Of a stretch of 64,000 nt of DNA, positions 42,781 to 51,436 are shown piece after piece (position 1 is the stretch's first letter; every line of letters begins with the position of its first letter). Below the pieces are notes generated by a model that saw only the letters and a program-made list of their open reading frames with translations, ran no database searches and was not told where the DNA came from. This stretch comes from CAYRVF01 sp964427535. Lineage in GTDB: Bacteria > Chloroflexota > Ktedonobacteria > Ktedonobacterales > JADMIN01. A program made the position numbers and the translations under genes. The stretch covers positions 1-64,000 of the forward strand of contig CAYRVF010000003.1 in NCBI GenBank assembly GCA_964427535.1, read 5' to 3'.

Positions 42781-42853
42781 CGCGAACAAGTCGGCTATGG
42801 CACCGTGGCATGCCGGCTGCGAGGTATCTGGGGCAGGCGAGACGTCACATCAG
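42781..42853 (+). promoter_or_regulatory. ECF-like promoter block, copy 2
   Basis: CGCGAACAA-gt-CGGCTATGGC-acCGTGGC, then CTGCGAGG, GGGGCAGG and GACGTCACATCAGG. The GAAC-N16-CGT spacing is the same as in copy 1. The next gene starts 34 bases after it. Identity with copy 1 is concentrated in these blocks while bases between differ. Confidence 0.65.
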
Positions 42854-42887
42854 GGGAGACGTCTCGCCAGGAAGGAAAGGAGACTCT

Positions 42888-43190
42888 ATGGCCCATCAGG
42901 TGACATGGAAGCCGCATACCGAGCACGGCACCCTCGACACGAAAGAACGCAATGACCTGCCCGAGAGCGTCTTCGCATTTCCCAAGCAGCGCAAGGAGCC
43001 GCTGACCGACGCGTCACACGTGCGCACAGCACTCGCCCGCTTCGATCAGGTGCAGGGTGTCAGCGACGCCGACCGCGACCAGGCCTTCGAGAACATCAAG
43101 GCCGCGGCGCAGCACTACGGGCTCGACGTGGAAGAGAAGAGCTGGCACGACCTCGGCAAGCGCCCGCACACGAAGAATCCGGCGAGCTAA
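42888..43190 (+). CDS. small conserved protein, DUF6582-like
   Basis: 100 residues. The core DLPESVFAFPKQRKEPLTDASHVRTALARFDQVQGVSDADRDQAFENI is a well-conserved pattern in a family of small bacterial and phage-capsid-associated proteins (I recall it as DUF6582). No function is known. GGAAAGGAG lies just before the ATG. It shares an ECF-like promoter block with the preceding gene and may be part of the same stress regulon. Confidence 0.8.
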   Translation: MAHQVTWKPHTEHGTLDTKERNDLPESVFAFPKQRKEPLTDASHVRTALARFDQVQGVSDADRDQAFENIKAAAQHYGLDVEEKSWHDLGKRPHTKNPAS

Positions 43191-43200
43191 CGCCGGGCAA

Positions 43201-43256
43201 AACCTCTCCCCCTATCCTCTCCCCTCCCCTGAGAGGGGAGGGGTCGCTGTATGAGC
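43201..43256 (+). repeat. family A repeat
   Basis: aacctctccccctatcctctcccctcccct/gagaggggaggggtcgctgtatgagcgt, beginning ten bases after the DUF6582 stop. Confidence 0.75.
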
Positions 43257-43354
43257 GTACGGGCGACTGGCCAGGGTTACTGTGAGCGCCAGCGATTTGC
43301 GGTTCAGATCATTTCGTGACTCTCGCGCCCCGAAGGCCACCAATGGCACGATCA

Positions 43355-43393
43355 CGACCCCTTCCCTCTAAGGGAAGGGGGTAGGGGGTTAGG
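43355..43393 (-). repeat. family A repeat, inverted
   Basis: cgaccccttccctctaagggaagggggtagggggttaggt, in the opposite orientation to the previous copy; it ends at the stop of the response regulator gene. The two copies together frame the convergent gene ends. Confidence 0.75.
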
Positions 43394-44128
43394 TCACACC
43401 GGCTCACCGTCGGATTGCAGCAGGCCCGCGCGCAGGGCGTAGCGCACGAGCTCGGAGCGATGGTGCAGGTTGAGCTTGCGCATCACGCGCGTGCGATACG
43501 TCTCGACGGTCTTCGCGCTGAGGGCCAGTTGGTCGCCGATCTCCTGGCTGCTATAGCCTTCCGCCGTCAGCACCAGCACCTCGCGCTCGCGCTCGCTCAG
43601 ACCGTCCGAGCCGTCTTGCGCGTCGCCCTGGTTCTCGTGCAGGCTGCGGCGCTGGTCGCGGTAGCGCGAGAGCAGCAGCGTCGCCGCCGCTGGATAGAGG
43701 AAGACCTCGCCCTCGGCCACCGTGCGGATCGCCTCGAAGAGGTCGGTATCGACGCCCTGCTTGAGGACGTAGCCGTAACCGCCCGATTCGAGCACCTGAA
43801 AGAGATACTCGTTCTCGGCGTGCATCGTCAGCACCAGCACCTTGCTCTGCAGGCCCTCCGCCTGCAAGCGCTTGAGCGCCTGGAGGCCGTCCACGCCTGG
43901 CATGCTGAGGTCCATCAGCACGACGTCGGGGTGCAGCTCGCGCACTTTCGCGATCGCCTCGGCACCGTTGCCCGCCTCGCCGACGACGCGCATGTCAGGC
44001 TGCTCCTCGATGAGCGCGCGCAGGCCCGAGCGGAAGATGGGGTGGTCGTCCGCGATGACGAGTCGGATAGGATTGTGCGGCGACGCGGTGAGCCGGGCCG
44101 CGTCGGAGCGTGGCGTCGTGTCCGTCAC
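43394..44128 (-). CDS. NarL/FixJ-family response regulator
   Basis: 244 residues. Receiver: VIADDHPIFRSGLRAL, phospho-acceptor in VVLMDLSMPGVDGLQAL near 72, LVLTMHAENEYLFQ, KQGVD. Output: LuxR helix-turn-helix LSEREREVLVLTAEGYSSQEIGDQLALSAKTVETYRTRVMRKLNL near 178-222. The GTG start at 44126-44128 overlaps the histidine kinase stop by one to four bases; the pair is an operon. Target genes are unknown. Confidence 0.94.
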   Translation of the reverse strand: MTDTTPRSDAARLTASPHNPIRLVIADDHPIFRSGLRALIEEQPDMRVVGEAGNGAEAIAKVRELHPDVVLMDLSMPGVDGLQALKRLQAEGLQSKVLVLTMHAENEYLFQVLESGGYGYVLKQGVDTDLFEAIRTVAEGEVFLYPAAATLLLSRYRDQRRSLHENQGDAQDGSDGLSEREREVLVLTAEGYSSQEIGDQLALSAKTVETYRTRVMRKLNLHHRSELVRYALRAGLLQSDGEPV

Positions 44129-45336
44129 TGTTGCCTCCCCGTCGCGGGTGTCTCCACTGGCACTCGAAGCTCCACAACCGAGCCACGGCCCGGTGCGGAC
44201 TGCACGCGAAGAGTGCCGCCGGCGAGGCGGGCACGCTCCTCCATGCCGAACAGGCCGATCCCCGCACCGGACGTGGCATCGCGCCGCGCGGGATTGAGCA
44301 CCGTCGAGGACGTGAATCCTTTGCCGTCGTCGCGAATCGTCACGCGCAGCTCCCGATCATCGGTCTGGGCCTCGACAGTCACGTGCTTGGCGTTCGAGTG
44401 CTTGGCGATGTTGGTCAGCGCCTCCTGCACGACACGGTAGATGGCGATCGTGCGCTCAGGCGAGAAGTGCGCCTGCTCGCGAGGCAGATCGAGCTTCACG
44501 TCCACATGCGTGCTCTCTGTGAAGGTGGCCACCAGCGACCGTAGCGCGGCCCACAGACCGAGCTGATCCAGCGTCGGTGGCCGCAAGTTCAGCGCGAGCC
44601 GTCGCACCTGATCGATGGCGCTGGAGACCAGCCCGCGCAGCTCCTCGATTTGCGGCGTGAGCGCTTCGGAGCCTGGCTGCGCCTCCAGCAGCTTGAGGCG
44701 GATGAGCAAGAGCGTGAGCACCTGTCCGGTGTCGTCGTGCAGCTCGCGCGCGATGCGCTGGCGCTCTTCCTCCTGCGCGCGAATCAGCCCGCCAGAGAGC
44801 GCCTGCACCTGCTGCTCATAGTGTTGCACGTCGTCGAGCATCGAGTTCAGCGTGTCGGCGATGCGCGCGATCTCGACGTCCGCGAGCGGCGAGCGCGTCG
44901 CCCTCACGGACAGATCGCCCTCGCGCACCTGCAGCACGGCTTCCTGCAGCTGATCGAGCGGCGTGAATGCGGCACGCAGTATCAGTGCGTTCAGCGAGAC
45001 CGTCAGCAGCAGGCCGCAGAGCGCGAACATGGCTGCCAACGGCACGTCAAGCGCCTGTCCGCGACTCGCCGCCGCGACGCGCAACGTGATGAACGTGCCG
45101 CCGAGCGCGCCCAGCAGCACGATGGCCGAATTGGCGATAAGCACTTTATAGAAGAGCGGCAGCGAGAGCAGCCACGAGACGCCCTGCCGCAGTGGATTCT
45201 GCGAGCTCGACGGCGTCTCCGTCACCTCCGGCGCGGATGCAACTGGCGCGGCGTTGGGCGCACCTTCAGGCTCTCCGTCCCTCCGCTGCTCGTCCTGTAC
45301 GGAGGGGCTATCTGAGCGTTTCAGCTCCACGGGCAT
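44125..45336 (-). CDS. NarL-type sensor histidine kinase (HisKA_3)
   Basis: 403 residues. Disordered N-terminus (about 50), two membrane segments (about 62-85 and 92-116), a HAMP-like linker, then HisKA_3 with phospho-His in RIARELHDDTGQ near 200, and HATPase_c with IYRVVQEALTNIAKHSNA and GAGIGLFGMEERARL. The short extracytoplasmic loop implies sensing in the membrane or intracellularly. ATG 45334-45336 after GAGG. It is cotranscribed with the regulator downstream. Confidence 0.92.
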   Translation of the reverse strand: MPVELKRSDSPSVQDEQRRDGEPEGAPNAAPVASAPEVTETPSSSQNPLRQGVSWLLSLPLFYKVLIANSAIVLLGALGGTFITLRVAAASRGQALDVPLAAMFALCGLLLTVSLNALILRAAFTPLDQLQEAVLQVREGDLSVRATRSPLADVEIARIADTLNSMLDDVQHYEQQVQALSGGLIRAQEEERQRIARELHDDTGQVLTLLLIRLKLLEAQPGSEALTPQIEELRGLVSSAIDQVRRLALNLRPPTLDQLGLWAALRSLVATFTESTHVDVKLDLPREQAHFSPERTIAIYRVVQEALTNIAKHSNAKHVTVEAQTDDRELRVTIRDDGKGFTSSTVLNPARRDATSGAGIGLFGMEERARLAGGTLRVQSAPGRGSVVELRVPVETPATGRQQ

Positions 45337-45482
45337 GCCAACCTCATTTGGATTCTGGCCTGTATAGAAAGGGGTGTTTGAAGCGAATGTATCCCTTCTT
45401 ATGGTACTCCGAAGCGTGTCCCATTCGCCACTTTCGACCGACGGGAGGCGTGCCGCCTCGCCCCGAATGGGTGCGGCTAACG

Positions 45483-45959
45483 TCAGTTGTGCGTGGAGGC
45501 GAATCGCCAGAGCAGCGCGGCGCGAGCGCCCGCGACGACGCCGACGGAGAAGGCGAGGAAGGCTGCCGTCAGCGTTTGCGCTGCCGTCGGACTGACGCCC
45601 CGCGCGGCCAACTGGGCGAGCAGGCGCAGGCCCAGCGCGAGCATCCACAGAACGAGCGTGCCAGATGGCTCCGGCACGAGTAGCGTGCCCGCCTGGCGGT
45701 CCGCGACTACCGGCAAGGCTCTGCCTCGCGCGAGGCCGAGTGTCAGACCCGCCAGCGCGGCGGCAACGTAGGCGGCGAGCACCCAGCCCTCCGCGCTGGC
45801 CCCCAGCCGGATGCTTTGATAGCTCACGAAGGCGAGCAGTAGCGGGACGAGCCAGAGCGTCCAGACCTTCACGGCGCGCGTACGAAGCTGGCGTACCAGC
45901 AGCCAGAGCAGCACCAGTACGGCCGCGCCAGTCGTGACGGCGGTTTGTTGCGATGGCAT
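45483..45959 (-). CDS. CcdC/DUF1453-like membrane protein
   Basis: 158 residues with four or five membrane segments. The motif VKVWTLWLVPLLLAFVSYQSIRLG near residue 30 resembles the RlW-lPllL pattern of the CcdC/DUF1453 family. Function in thiol or cytochrome biogenesis is not established for such proteins. Start ATG preceded by GAGGAGG. It lies 147 bases upstream of the histidine kinase, same strand. Confidence 0.65.
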   Translation of the reverse strand: MPSQQTAVTTGAAVLVLLWLLVRQLRTRAVKVWTLWLVPLLLAFVSYQSIRLGASAEGWVLAAYVAAALAGLTLGLARGRALPVVADRQAGTLLVPEPSGTLVLWMLALGLRLLAQLAARGVSPTAAQTLTAAFLAFSVGVVAGARAALLWRFASTHN

Positions 45960-46236
45960 CGGCGTGTACGCCTCCTCTTGTCCGTCCGGACGTTCGCGGG
46001 GCCGCCGTGTCCCCGCGCGAGTGAACCCGGGTGTCTACACTGACGACTACGCGCGCAGGTCATGCGTCTCATCATGTCTTCGTGGGCGCACGGGCACGGC
46101 GGCATGAGGTTCGTCACGACGGCGGGAGGGCTGCGCGGGACATCTCGCTGGCGAGGCAAACGCGCCCAGTGTCATACTGCACAGCACGACGAGCCGGGGT
46201 TATGGATGCCCGGCGGGAGCAGATTGCGAGGCGCGC

Positions 46237-47409
46237 ATGACTCCGGCAGACTACGGACAGCGACTTGAGCGAACACGCGCGCGGATGCGCGAGGCGGGAA
46301 TCGACGGGCTGCTCGTCTCGAATGAGTACAACCGCCGCTATCTGACCGGCTTCCCGGCGCACGACGGCGATATCTCTGAGACGTCTGGCTGGGCGCTCGT
46401 GACGGAACGGAGCCTGGCGCTCATATCCTCCAGCGGGGCGCTCAGCGGCCTGGAAGGCGAGGTCGCGGCGAGTGGCGCGGATGTGGTGCGCACGGATACC
46501 GTCCCGCTGCAGCAGCGAGTGGCAGAGCGGGCGCGCGCGGAGGGCGTGCGTCGGCTCGGCTTCGAGGAGGAGTGGCTCTCGTACTATCGCTACGCCCGGG
46601 TCGCGGCCGCGCTCGATGGCAGCGGTGTCGCGCTGGTGCCCACCGAGAATATCGTCGAGATGGTGCGCGCCCGCAAAGACGCGCCGGAGATCGCGACGAT
46701 GCGCCGGGCAGCTGATATCGCGAACGCGGCGTTCGCCCGGCTGATGGACGAGATTCACCTGGGGATGACAGAGCGGCAGGTCGCGGCGCTGCTCGAGCGC
46801 CTGATAGTCGATCTCGGCGCTGAGGGGCCGAGCTTCGCGACGATCGTCGCGTGTGGTCCCGGCGGTGAGACGCCGCACGCGATGCCGCGCGACCGCGAGC
46901 TCCGCGCGGGTGAGCCGCTGCTCATCGACTTCGGCTGCCGGGTGGATGGTTACTGCTCGGACCTGACCCGCACCGTCTGCATCGGCGAGCCAAGCGAGAA
47001 GCTGGTGGAAATCTACGGCGTGGTGCGTGCCGCGCAGGATGCCGCGATGCGTGCGCTGGGGGCGGGCGAGCGACGCGGGCGCGATGTCGACGCGGCGGCC
47101 CGGCGGACCATCGCCGACGCGGGTTACGGCGACTATTTTATTCATGCGCTGGGGCATGGCCTGGGCTTGGCCGTCCATGAGCTGCCGATGTTCGGCTGGC
47201 TGCGCGTGCAGACGCCCGAGGCCGACGCGGAGCTGAGGGCCATCGAGCGCATCGAGACGGGCAACGTCGTTACCAACGAGCCGGGCATCTATCTGCCCGG
47301 CTGGGGCGGCGTGCGCCTGGAGGACTCGCTGCTCATCACCGACGCGGGCGGTGAGAGCCTGACGGAGCGCAATCCCGAGCACATTCTCACGCTGCCAGAG
47401 CGGAGATGA
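46237..47409 (+). CDS. M24-family Xaa-Pro aminopeptidase/dipeptidase
   Basis: 390 residues. The N-terminal creatinase-like domain (about 1-135) is followed by the pita-bread catalytic domain. Metal ligands are present: Asp in IDFGC, Asp in CSDLTRTVC, His in GHGLGLAVHE, Glu in TNEPGIYLPG, and Glu in VRLEDSLLI. This is typical of PepQ/PepP-like enzymes cleaving X-Pro peptides in the cytoplasm. ATG at 46237 follows a weak GAGGCGCG. Confidence 0.92.
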   Translation: MTPADYGQRLERTRARMREAGIDGLLVSNEYNRRYLTGFPAHDGDISETSGWALVTERSLALISSSGALSGLEGEVAASGADVVRTDTVPLQQRVAERARAEGVRRLGFEEEWLSYYRYARVAAALDGSGVALVPTENIVEMVRARKDAPEIATMRRAADIANAAFARLMDEIHLGMTERQVAALLERLIVDLGAEGPSFATIVACGPGGETPHAMPRDRELRAGEPLLIDFGCRVDGYCSDLTRTVCIGEPSEKLVEIYGVVRAAQDAAMRALGAGERRGRDVDAAARRTIADAGYGDYFIHALGHGLGLAVHELPMFGWLRVQTPEADAELRAIERIETGNVVTNEPGIYLPGWGGVRLEDSLLITDAGGESLTERNPEHILTLPERR

Positions 47410-47510
47410 GTTTGCCCCAACCTCTTTGACGGGGCGTCGATGCAGCCAGGGGTTGCGCCCTTGACCTGCTCGATCACCTCCGTCCATACTGTCTGTGAGG
47501 CCTCTGATGT

Positions 47511-47594
47511 ACGGTTCCCACTCCCAGGCTCAGTGGAGATGAACTGAGTCCTGCCAGCGGGAACCGTTGCTGTCTGTCGTCTCCTCCGGAGGAG
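47511..47594 (+). promoter_or_regulatory. structured leader of folP with SD-sequestering palindrome
   Basis: Nested inverted repeats: ACGGTTCCC (47511-47519) with GGGAACCGT (47559-47567), and inside it CTCAGT with ACTGAG. They are followed by the perfect 14-bp palindrome ctcctccggaggag (47581-47594), whose right half is the folP ribosome-binding site. The arrangement suggests translational control; I cannot name a riboswitch class. Confidence 0.5.
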
Positions 47595-47598
47595 TACC

Positions 47599-48495
47599 AT
47601 GATCGATTCTTCCCCACACCAGCCGCTGACGCCCGCGCCGACGACGTGGGGGCGCCATACCCTCGCGTGGGGCAGCCGCACGTACATCATGGGCATCCTG
47701 AACATCACGCCCGATTCGTTCTCGCGCGACGGGCTGGCCTACGAGGGACGCACACAGGCCGAGATCACCCGCGACGCCGTCGAGAAGGGGCTGCGGATGG
47801 TCGAGGAGGGCGCGGACCTACTCGATATCGGTGGCGAATCGACCCGCCCGAGCACCGTCAGCGAGCCGCCGCTGCCCGCCGCCGAGGAGATGGCGCGGGT
47901 GCTGCCCGTCGTCGAAGCGCTCGCAGCCGCCGTGCCGCCGCACGTCATCCTCTCTATCGACACCTACAAGGCGAGTGTGGCCGCCGCCGCGCTCGATGCG
48001 GGCGCGCATCTCGTCAACGACATCTGGGGCCTTCAGGCCGATCCGGAGATGGGGCCGCTGGTCGCTGCGCGCGGAGTGCCGGTCATCCTCATGAGTAACC
48101 TGCGCAGTCAGACGCGGCACGATCCTCTCGGTGATGTCGCGCGCCAGCTCGCGCGCTGCCTGCAGACGGCGCTCGACGCCGGCATCGACTGGGACCGCAC
48201 GATTCTCGACCCAGGCTTCGGCTTCGGGCTGGCTGGCGCCGAGAATCTGCGTGTGCTGGCGCGGCTCGGGGAGTTGCGCGCGCTGGGCAGGCCGCTGCTC
48301 TCGGCGACCTCGCGCAAGTCGCACATCGGGCTGGTGCTTGGCACGCCGGTGAATGATCGGGTGGAGGGCACGGCTGCCACGGTCACCCTCAGCATCGCGC
48401 AGGGCGCCGATATCGTGCGTGTGCATGACGTGCGGCAGATGGCGCGTGTGGCGCGCATGGCCGACGCCGTCGTCCGGGGCTGGCGGGAGGAGTAG
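47599..48495 (+). CDS. folP: dihydropteroate synthase
   Basis: Condenses pABA with 6-hydroxymethyl-dihydropterin pyrophosphate in folate synthesis. 298 residues: MGILNITPDSFSRDGLA near residue 31, DLLDIGGESTRPST near 73, and SIDTYKASVA near 117 are the pterin/pABA-site motifs; ATSRKSHIGLVLG near 237 is also conserved. Start ATG after GGAGGAG. The stop is three bases before folC, so the two are an operon. Confidence 0.95.
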   Translation: MIDSSPHQPLTPAPTTWGRHTLAWGSRTYIMGILNITPDSFSRDGLAYEGRTQAEITRDAVEKGLRMVEEGADLLDIGGESTRPSTVSEPPLPAAEEMARVLPVVEALAAAVPPHVILSIDTYKASVAAAALDAGAHLVNDIWGLQADPEMGPLVAARGVPVILMSNLRSQTRHDPLGDVARQLARCLQTALDAGIDWDRTILDPGFGFGLAGAENLRVLARLGELRALGRPLLSATSRKSHIGLVLGTPVNDRVEGTAATVTLSIAQGADIVRVHDVRQMARVARMADAVVRGWREE

Positions 48496-48498
48496 CCG

Positions 48499-49899
48499 AT
48501 GGCGGCGGAGGACACTAGCTACCACCAGGCGCTGAACTGGATCTACGGCTTCAGCAACACCGAGCGTACCGGCCAGTTCGTGCGCGACCGCGAGGACAAC
48601 CTCGCCCGCGAGCGGGCGCTGCTGGCCGCGCTCGGCAACCCACAGCGCGCCTACAGCATCACCCACATCGCGGGCACCAAGGGGAAGGGCTCGACCTCGG
48701 CCCTGCTCGCCAGCATCCTGCGCGAGGCCGGCGTCTCCACCGGACTCTACACCTCGCCGGACCTGCATACCTTCCGCGAGCGCATCCGCCTTGACGGCGC
48801 GGTGATCTCGGAGGCGGAGGTCGCGCGGCTCGTTCCCGAGCTCCAACGTGCGGTCGCGCAGATTCCAGCGTCGCTTGGCTCGCTGATCACGTGGGAGGTG
48901 GCGACGGCGCTGGCGTTTCTCGCGTTCCGCGAGGCGCGGGTGCGACACGCCGTCGTCGAGGTGGGCCTGGGCGGGCGGCTCGACGCGACGAACGTGGTTG
49001 AGCCGATGGCGACCTGCATTACCTCCATTAGCTACGACCACATGGAGGTGCTCGGCGACACGCTAACGGCCATCGCGACCGAGAAGGCTGGCATCCTCAA
49101 GTCCGGCGTCCCCGCCGTGACCTCCGCCCGCGCGCCCGAAGCGCTCGCCACCATCGCCCGCATCGCGGAGGAGCGCGGGGTGCCACTCATCCGTGTTGGC
49201 CCGAACGGTTCACCCGACTGCCAGTACACGTACACCCCAGGTGAGGCGACGAGCGCGCTACAGACGTTCAGCGTGCGCACGCCCACGCGCGTCTACGAGC
49301 GGCTGGAGCTGACGCTGCTCGGCGAGCACCAGTTGGAGAACGCGACGGCTGCCGTTGCCCTCGCCGATATCCTGACCAAGCACGGCATCGCGATTGACGA
49401 GGCCGCCCTGCGCCGTGGGCTGCGCAACGCCCGCTGGCAGGCACGCCTGCAGGTCGTCGGGCGCGACCCGTGGCGCATCGTCGACGGCGCGCACAACGCC
49501 GATTCGTTCGCCGCGCTGTTTCGCGCGCTGCGGCGGCACTTCCGCTTCGAGCGTCTGGTGCTGGTGGCAGGGCTGCTCTCCGATAAAGACCTGCCACGTA
49601 TGGCGGACGAGATCGCCCGTGGCGGAGTAGACGCCCTCATCACTACGGAGGCCCACTCGCCCCGCGCGCTCCCAGCGGATATCCTGGCCGAGGCCGTGGC
49701 GCTCCGTGCGCCCCACCTGCCGATTGAGATCGTCCCCGAGAGCGTCGAGGCCATCGAGGCCGCCGAACGGCTCACGTCACCCAGCGACCTGCTCTGCGTG
49801 GCTGGCTCGCTCTACCTCGCCGGCGAAGCCCTGCGCGTCTACGCCACGCGCTCGGAGACGATTCCGGGCGCCATTGAGATCGCCGGCGTTGACCACTAG
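48499..49899 (+). CDS. folC: dihydrofolate synthase/folylpolyglutamate synthase
   Basis: Adds glutamate to dihydropteroate and folates. 466 residues with the P-loop GTKGKGSTSA near residue 55, TSPDLHTFRERIRLDG near 89, GLGGRLDATNVV near 155, SYDHMEVLG and KAGILKSG; the C-terminal ligase domain includes VDGAHNADSFAALF near 331. Length is typical. It is coupled to folP (three bases apart) with a shared ribosome-binding site GGGAGGAG. Confidence 0.95.
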   Translation: MAAEDTSYHQALNWIYGFSNTERTGQFVRDREDNLARERALLAALGNPQRAYSITHIAGTKGKGSTSALLASILREAGVSTGLYTSPDLHTFRERIRLDGAVISEAEVARLVPELQRAVAQIPASLGSLITWEVATALAFLAFREARVRHAVVEVGLGGRLDATNVVEPMATCITSISYDHMEVLGDTLTAIATEKAGILKSGVPAVTSARAPEALATIARIAEERGVPLIRVGPNGSPDCQYTYTPGEATSALQTFSVRTPTRVYERLELTLLGEHQLENATAAVALADILTKHGIAIDEAALRRGLRNARWQARLQVVGRDPWRIVDGAHNADSFAALFRALRRHFRFERLVLVAGLLSDKDLPRMADEIARGGVDALITTEAHSPRALPADILAEAVALRAPHLPIEIVPESVEAIEAAERLTSPSDLLCVAGSLYLAGEALRVYATRSETIPGAIEIAGVDH

Positions 49900-49929
49900 A
49901 GGAGGCAAGCGGCCCTTCAGACCCTTGCC

Positions 49930-50364
49930 TCACTCTTCGGCGACGAGGTTCAGGTAGAACTTGGTGGGGCGGATGCGTATGCCGATGGAATAGCTCTTCG
50001 CCATGTCGGCTGGCGTCGAGCCCATCTCGCGCAGTTCGTCGGCATATTTCTCCGCGTAGCCATGCAGCGTCTCTACTGTGGCCTCCGATTGGTCAAACAG
50101 CGTCGCCTCGCCTTCGAGCATGTCGACGTCGCCGCCGTCAAAGGTGTTGTCGAGCGCCAGCATCACGCGCGGATTGTGCGGGATGTTCTTCACCTTCTGA
50201 CTGCTGGGCTGACTGAAGATCGTGATGTGCTGGCCATCCCAGAGAAACCAGACGGCGGACATATGCGGCCGCCCATCTGGGCGAACCTCCGCGAGCCAGA
50301 TGATGATGTTCTCATGCAGGCGGCGATCGAAATGGGCGGCCTTCGGATTGGTGCTGTCGAGCAT
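49930..50364 (-). CDS. PPOX-class (F420-/FMN-dependent) pyridoxamine oxidase-like protein
   Basis: 144-residue split-barrel flavin protein. ENIIIWLAEVRPDGRPHMSAVWFLWDGQHITIFSQPSSQKVKNIPHNPRVMLAL is the usual order of the FMN/F420-binding segment. These include TIGR03618-like F420-dependent reductases and heme-utilisation-like proteins. The ATG at 50362-50364 follows GGAGGAG. Convergent with folC, 30 bases apart. The F420 assignment is inferred from similarity and the F420 LLM enzyme nearby. Confidence 0.82.
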   Translation of the reverse strand: MLDSTNPKAAHFDRRLHENIIIWLAEVRPDGRPHMSAVWFLWDGQHITIFSQPSSQKVKNIPHNPRVMLALDNTFDGGDVDMLEGEATLFDQSEATVETLHGYAEKYADELREMGSTPADMAKSYSIGIRIRPTKFYLNLVAEE

Positions 50365-50650
50365 GCGGTGCTCCTCCATAGCGAAGCGCGAGGCCCGTAA
50401 AGCGAATCGTGCGGCGCTCTGACCGCGCGACGCATCCCCGTCCCAGTATGGCACAGTTCCGACGCGCCAGCGATGGGCGGGCAAGGCAAGTCGTGCCGCG
50501 ACGATACGAGCGTCCACCTGGCAATCGCCGTCGACATCAAAACCACACAACGCCGGGAACGTGGCCCCTCGGTAGACCCGCCTGCCATAGTGCCCCTCCC
50601 CTCCACGTGGAGGGGGTTGGGGGAGAGGTCCTTGACGTGCCCCGCCCGAG
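50365..50650. other. intergenic region before arsR-alkA
   Basis: About 290 bases without a gene; an inverted family A copy lies near 50594. The operator and start signals follow. Confidence 0.5.
50594..50632 (-). repeat. family A repeat, inverted
   Basis: gcccctcccctccacgtggagggggttgggggagaggtcc, inverted relative to most copies. It is 19 bases before the ArsR operator. Confidence 0.6.
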
Positions 50651-50681
50651 CATGTAACATATCAACATTCCATGATACATG
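50651..50681. promoter_or_regulatory. ArsR-type operator (31-bp inverted repeat)
   Basis: CATGTAACAT (50651-50660) and ATGATACATG (50672-50681) are inverted repeats matching at nine of ten positions, with an 11-base centre. The site is A+T-rich in a GC-rich background and 21 bases before the arsR start, where an ArsR dimer would shut off its own operon. Confidence 0.75.
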
Positions 50682-50701
50682 CCATACATCAGGAGACCAT
50701 G

Positions 50702-51436
50702 ATGAGTGCTGATGCCGCGCTGCTTGAGGTGACAACCGCGCTGGCGGACCCGCTCCGCATGGCCATCCTGCAGCACCTGATGGACGGTCCGGCGACAGTC
50801 TCCGAGCTGCTGACGTCCACCGGCGCGTCGCAGTCAAACGTCTCGAATCATCTGGCGATATTGCGGAAGGGCAGCCTCGTGCGGAGCGCCCGGCAGGGAC
50901 GCCAGCAGGTCTACGAGCTACGCGACGCCTCGGTCGGCCAGCTTGTCGAGTCGCTTGGCGTGGTCGCCGGAGCGCGCCAGCGTCCTGCGCATGCACCTAC
51001 GAAGTCGCCTGCCATCGTCGCGGCGCGCACGTGCTACGATCATCTGGCCGGACGCGTGGGCGTCGCTCTCTTCGACGCGCTCGTCGCGCGAGGCGCGCTA
51101 GTGGCCGACTCTGAGAGTGTGGCAGCGGTGAACGGCAGAGCTGGCAGCACACGGCCGGTCACGCTCGGTCACGCGGCGCCGGAGGTCTTCGGCGCGCTAG
51201 GCATCGACGTCGCGGCAGCCCGGCGCGAGAAACGCAAGCTCGCCACCGCCTGCCTCGACTGGACGGAACGCCGCCCGCATCTGGGCGGAGCGCTCGGCGC
51301 CGCGCTCTGGTCGGTCGCGGTGGAACGCGGCTGGGTCGTGCGCCAGCCCGGCAGCCGCGCCGTGCTCGTTACGGAGGTGGGCCGCGCCGCGCTCGCCGAC
51401 GCATTCGCTCTTTCGCTTGAGGACTCTAACGCGTGA
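50702..51436 (+). CDS. ArsR-family transcriptional regulator with C-terminal domain
   Basis: 244 residues. The winged-helix N-terminus (ALADPLRMAILQHLMDGPATVSELLTSTGASQSNVSNHLAILRKGSLV) is ArsR. The C-terminal 130 residues contain CLDWTERRPHLGGALGAALWSVAVERGWV, a conserved region of a non-metal ArsR subgroup; the metal-binding ELCVCDLR motif is absent. ATG at 50702 is preferred (GGAG six bases upstream) to ATG 50699. It is coupled to alkA by a GTGA overlap, so it probably controls the glycosylase. Confidence 0.88.
   Translation: MSADAALLEVTTALADPLRMAILQHLMDGPATVSELLTSTGASQSNVSNHLAILRKGSLVRSARQGRQQVYELRDASVGQLVESLGVVAGARQRPAHAPTKSPAIVAARTCYDHLAGRVGVALFDALVARGALVADSESVAAVNGRAGSTRPVTLGHAAPEVFGALGIDVAAARREKRKLATACLDWTERRPHLGGALGAALWSVAVERGWVVRQPGSRAVLVTEVGRAALADAFALSLEDSNA

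Noticed and set aside
46114..47487. 457-residue minus-strand frame opposite the M24 peptidase
   Set aside because: Antisense shadow; Arg/Ala-rich, no motif.
47410..47598. THF riboswitch or T-box before folP
   Set aside because: The leader is structured, but the conserved bases of these classes are not present; listed only as an unnamed leader.
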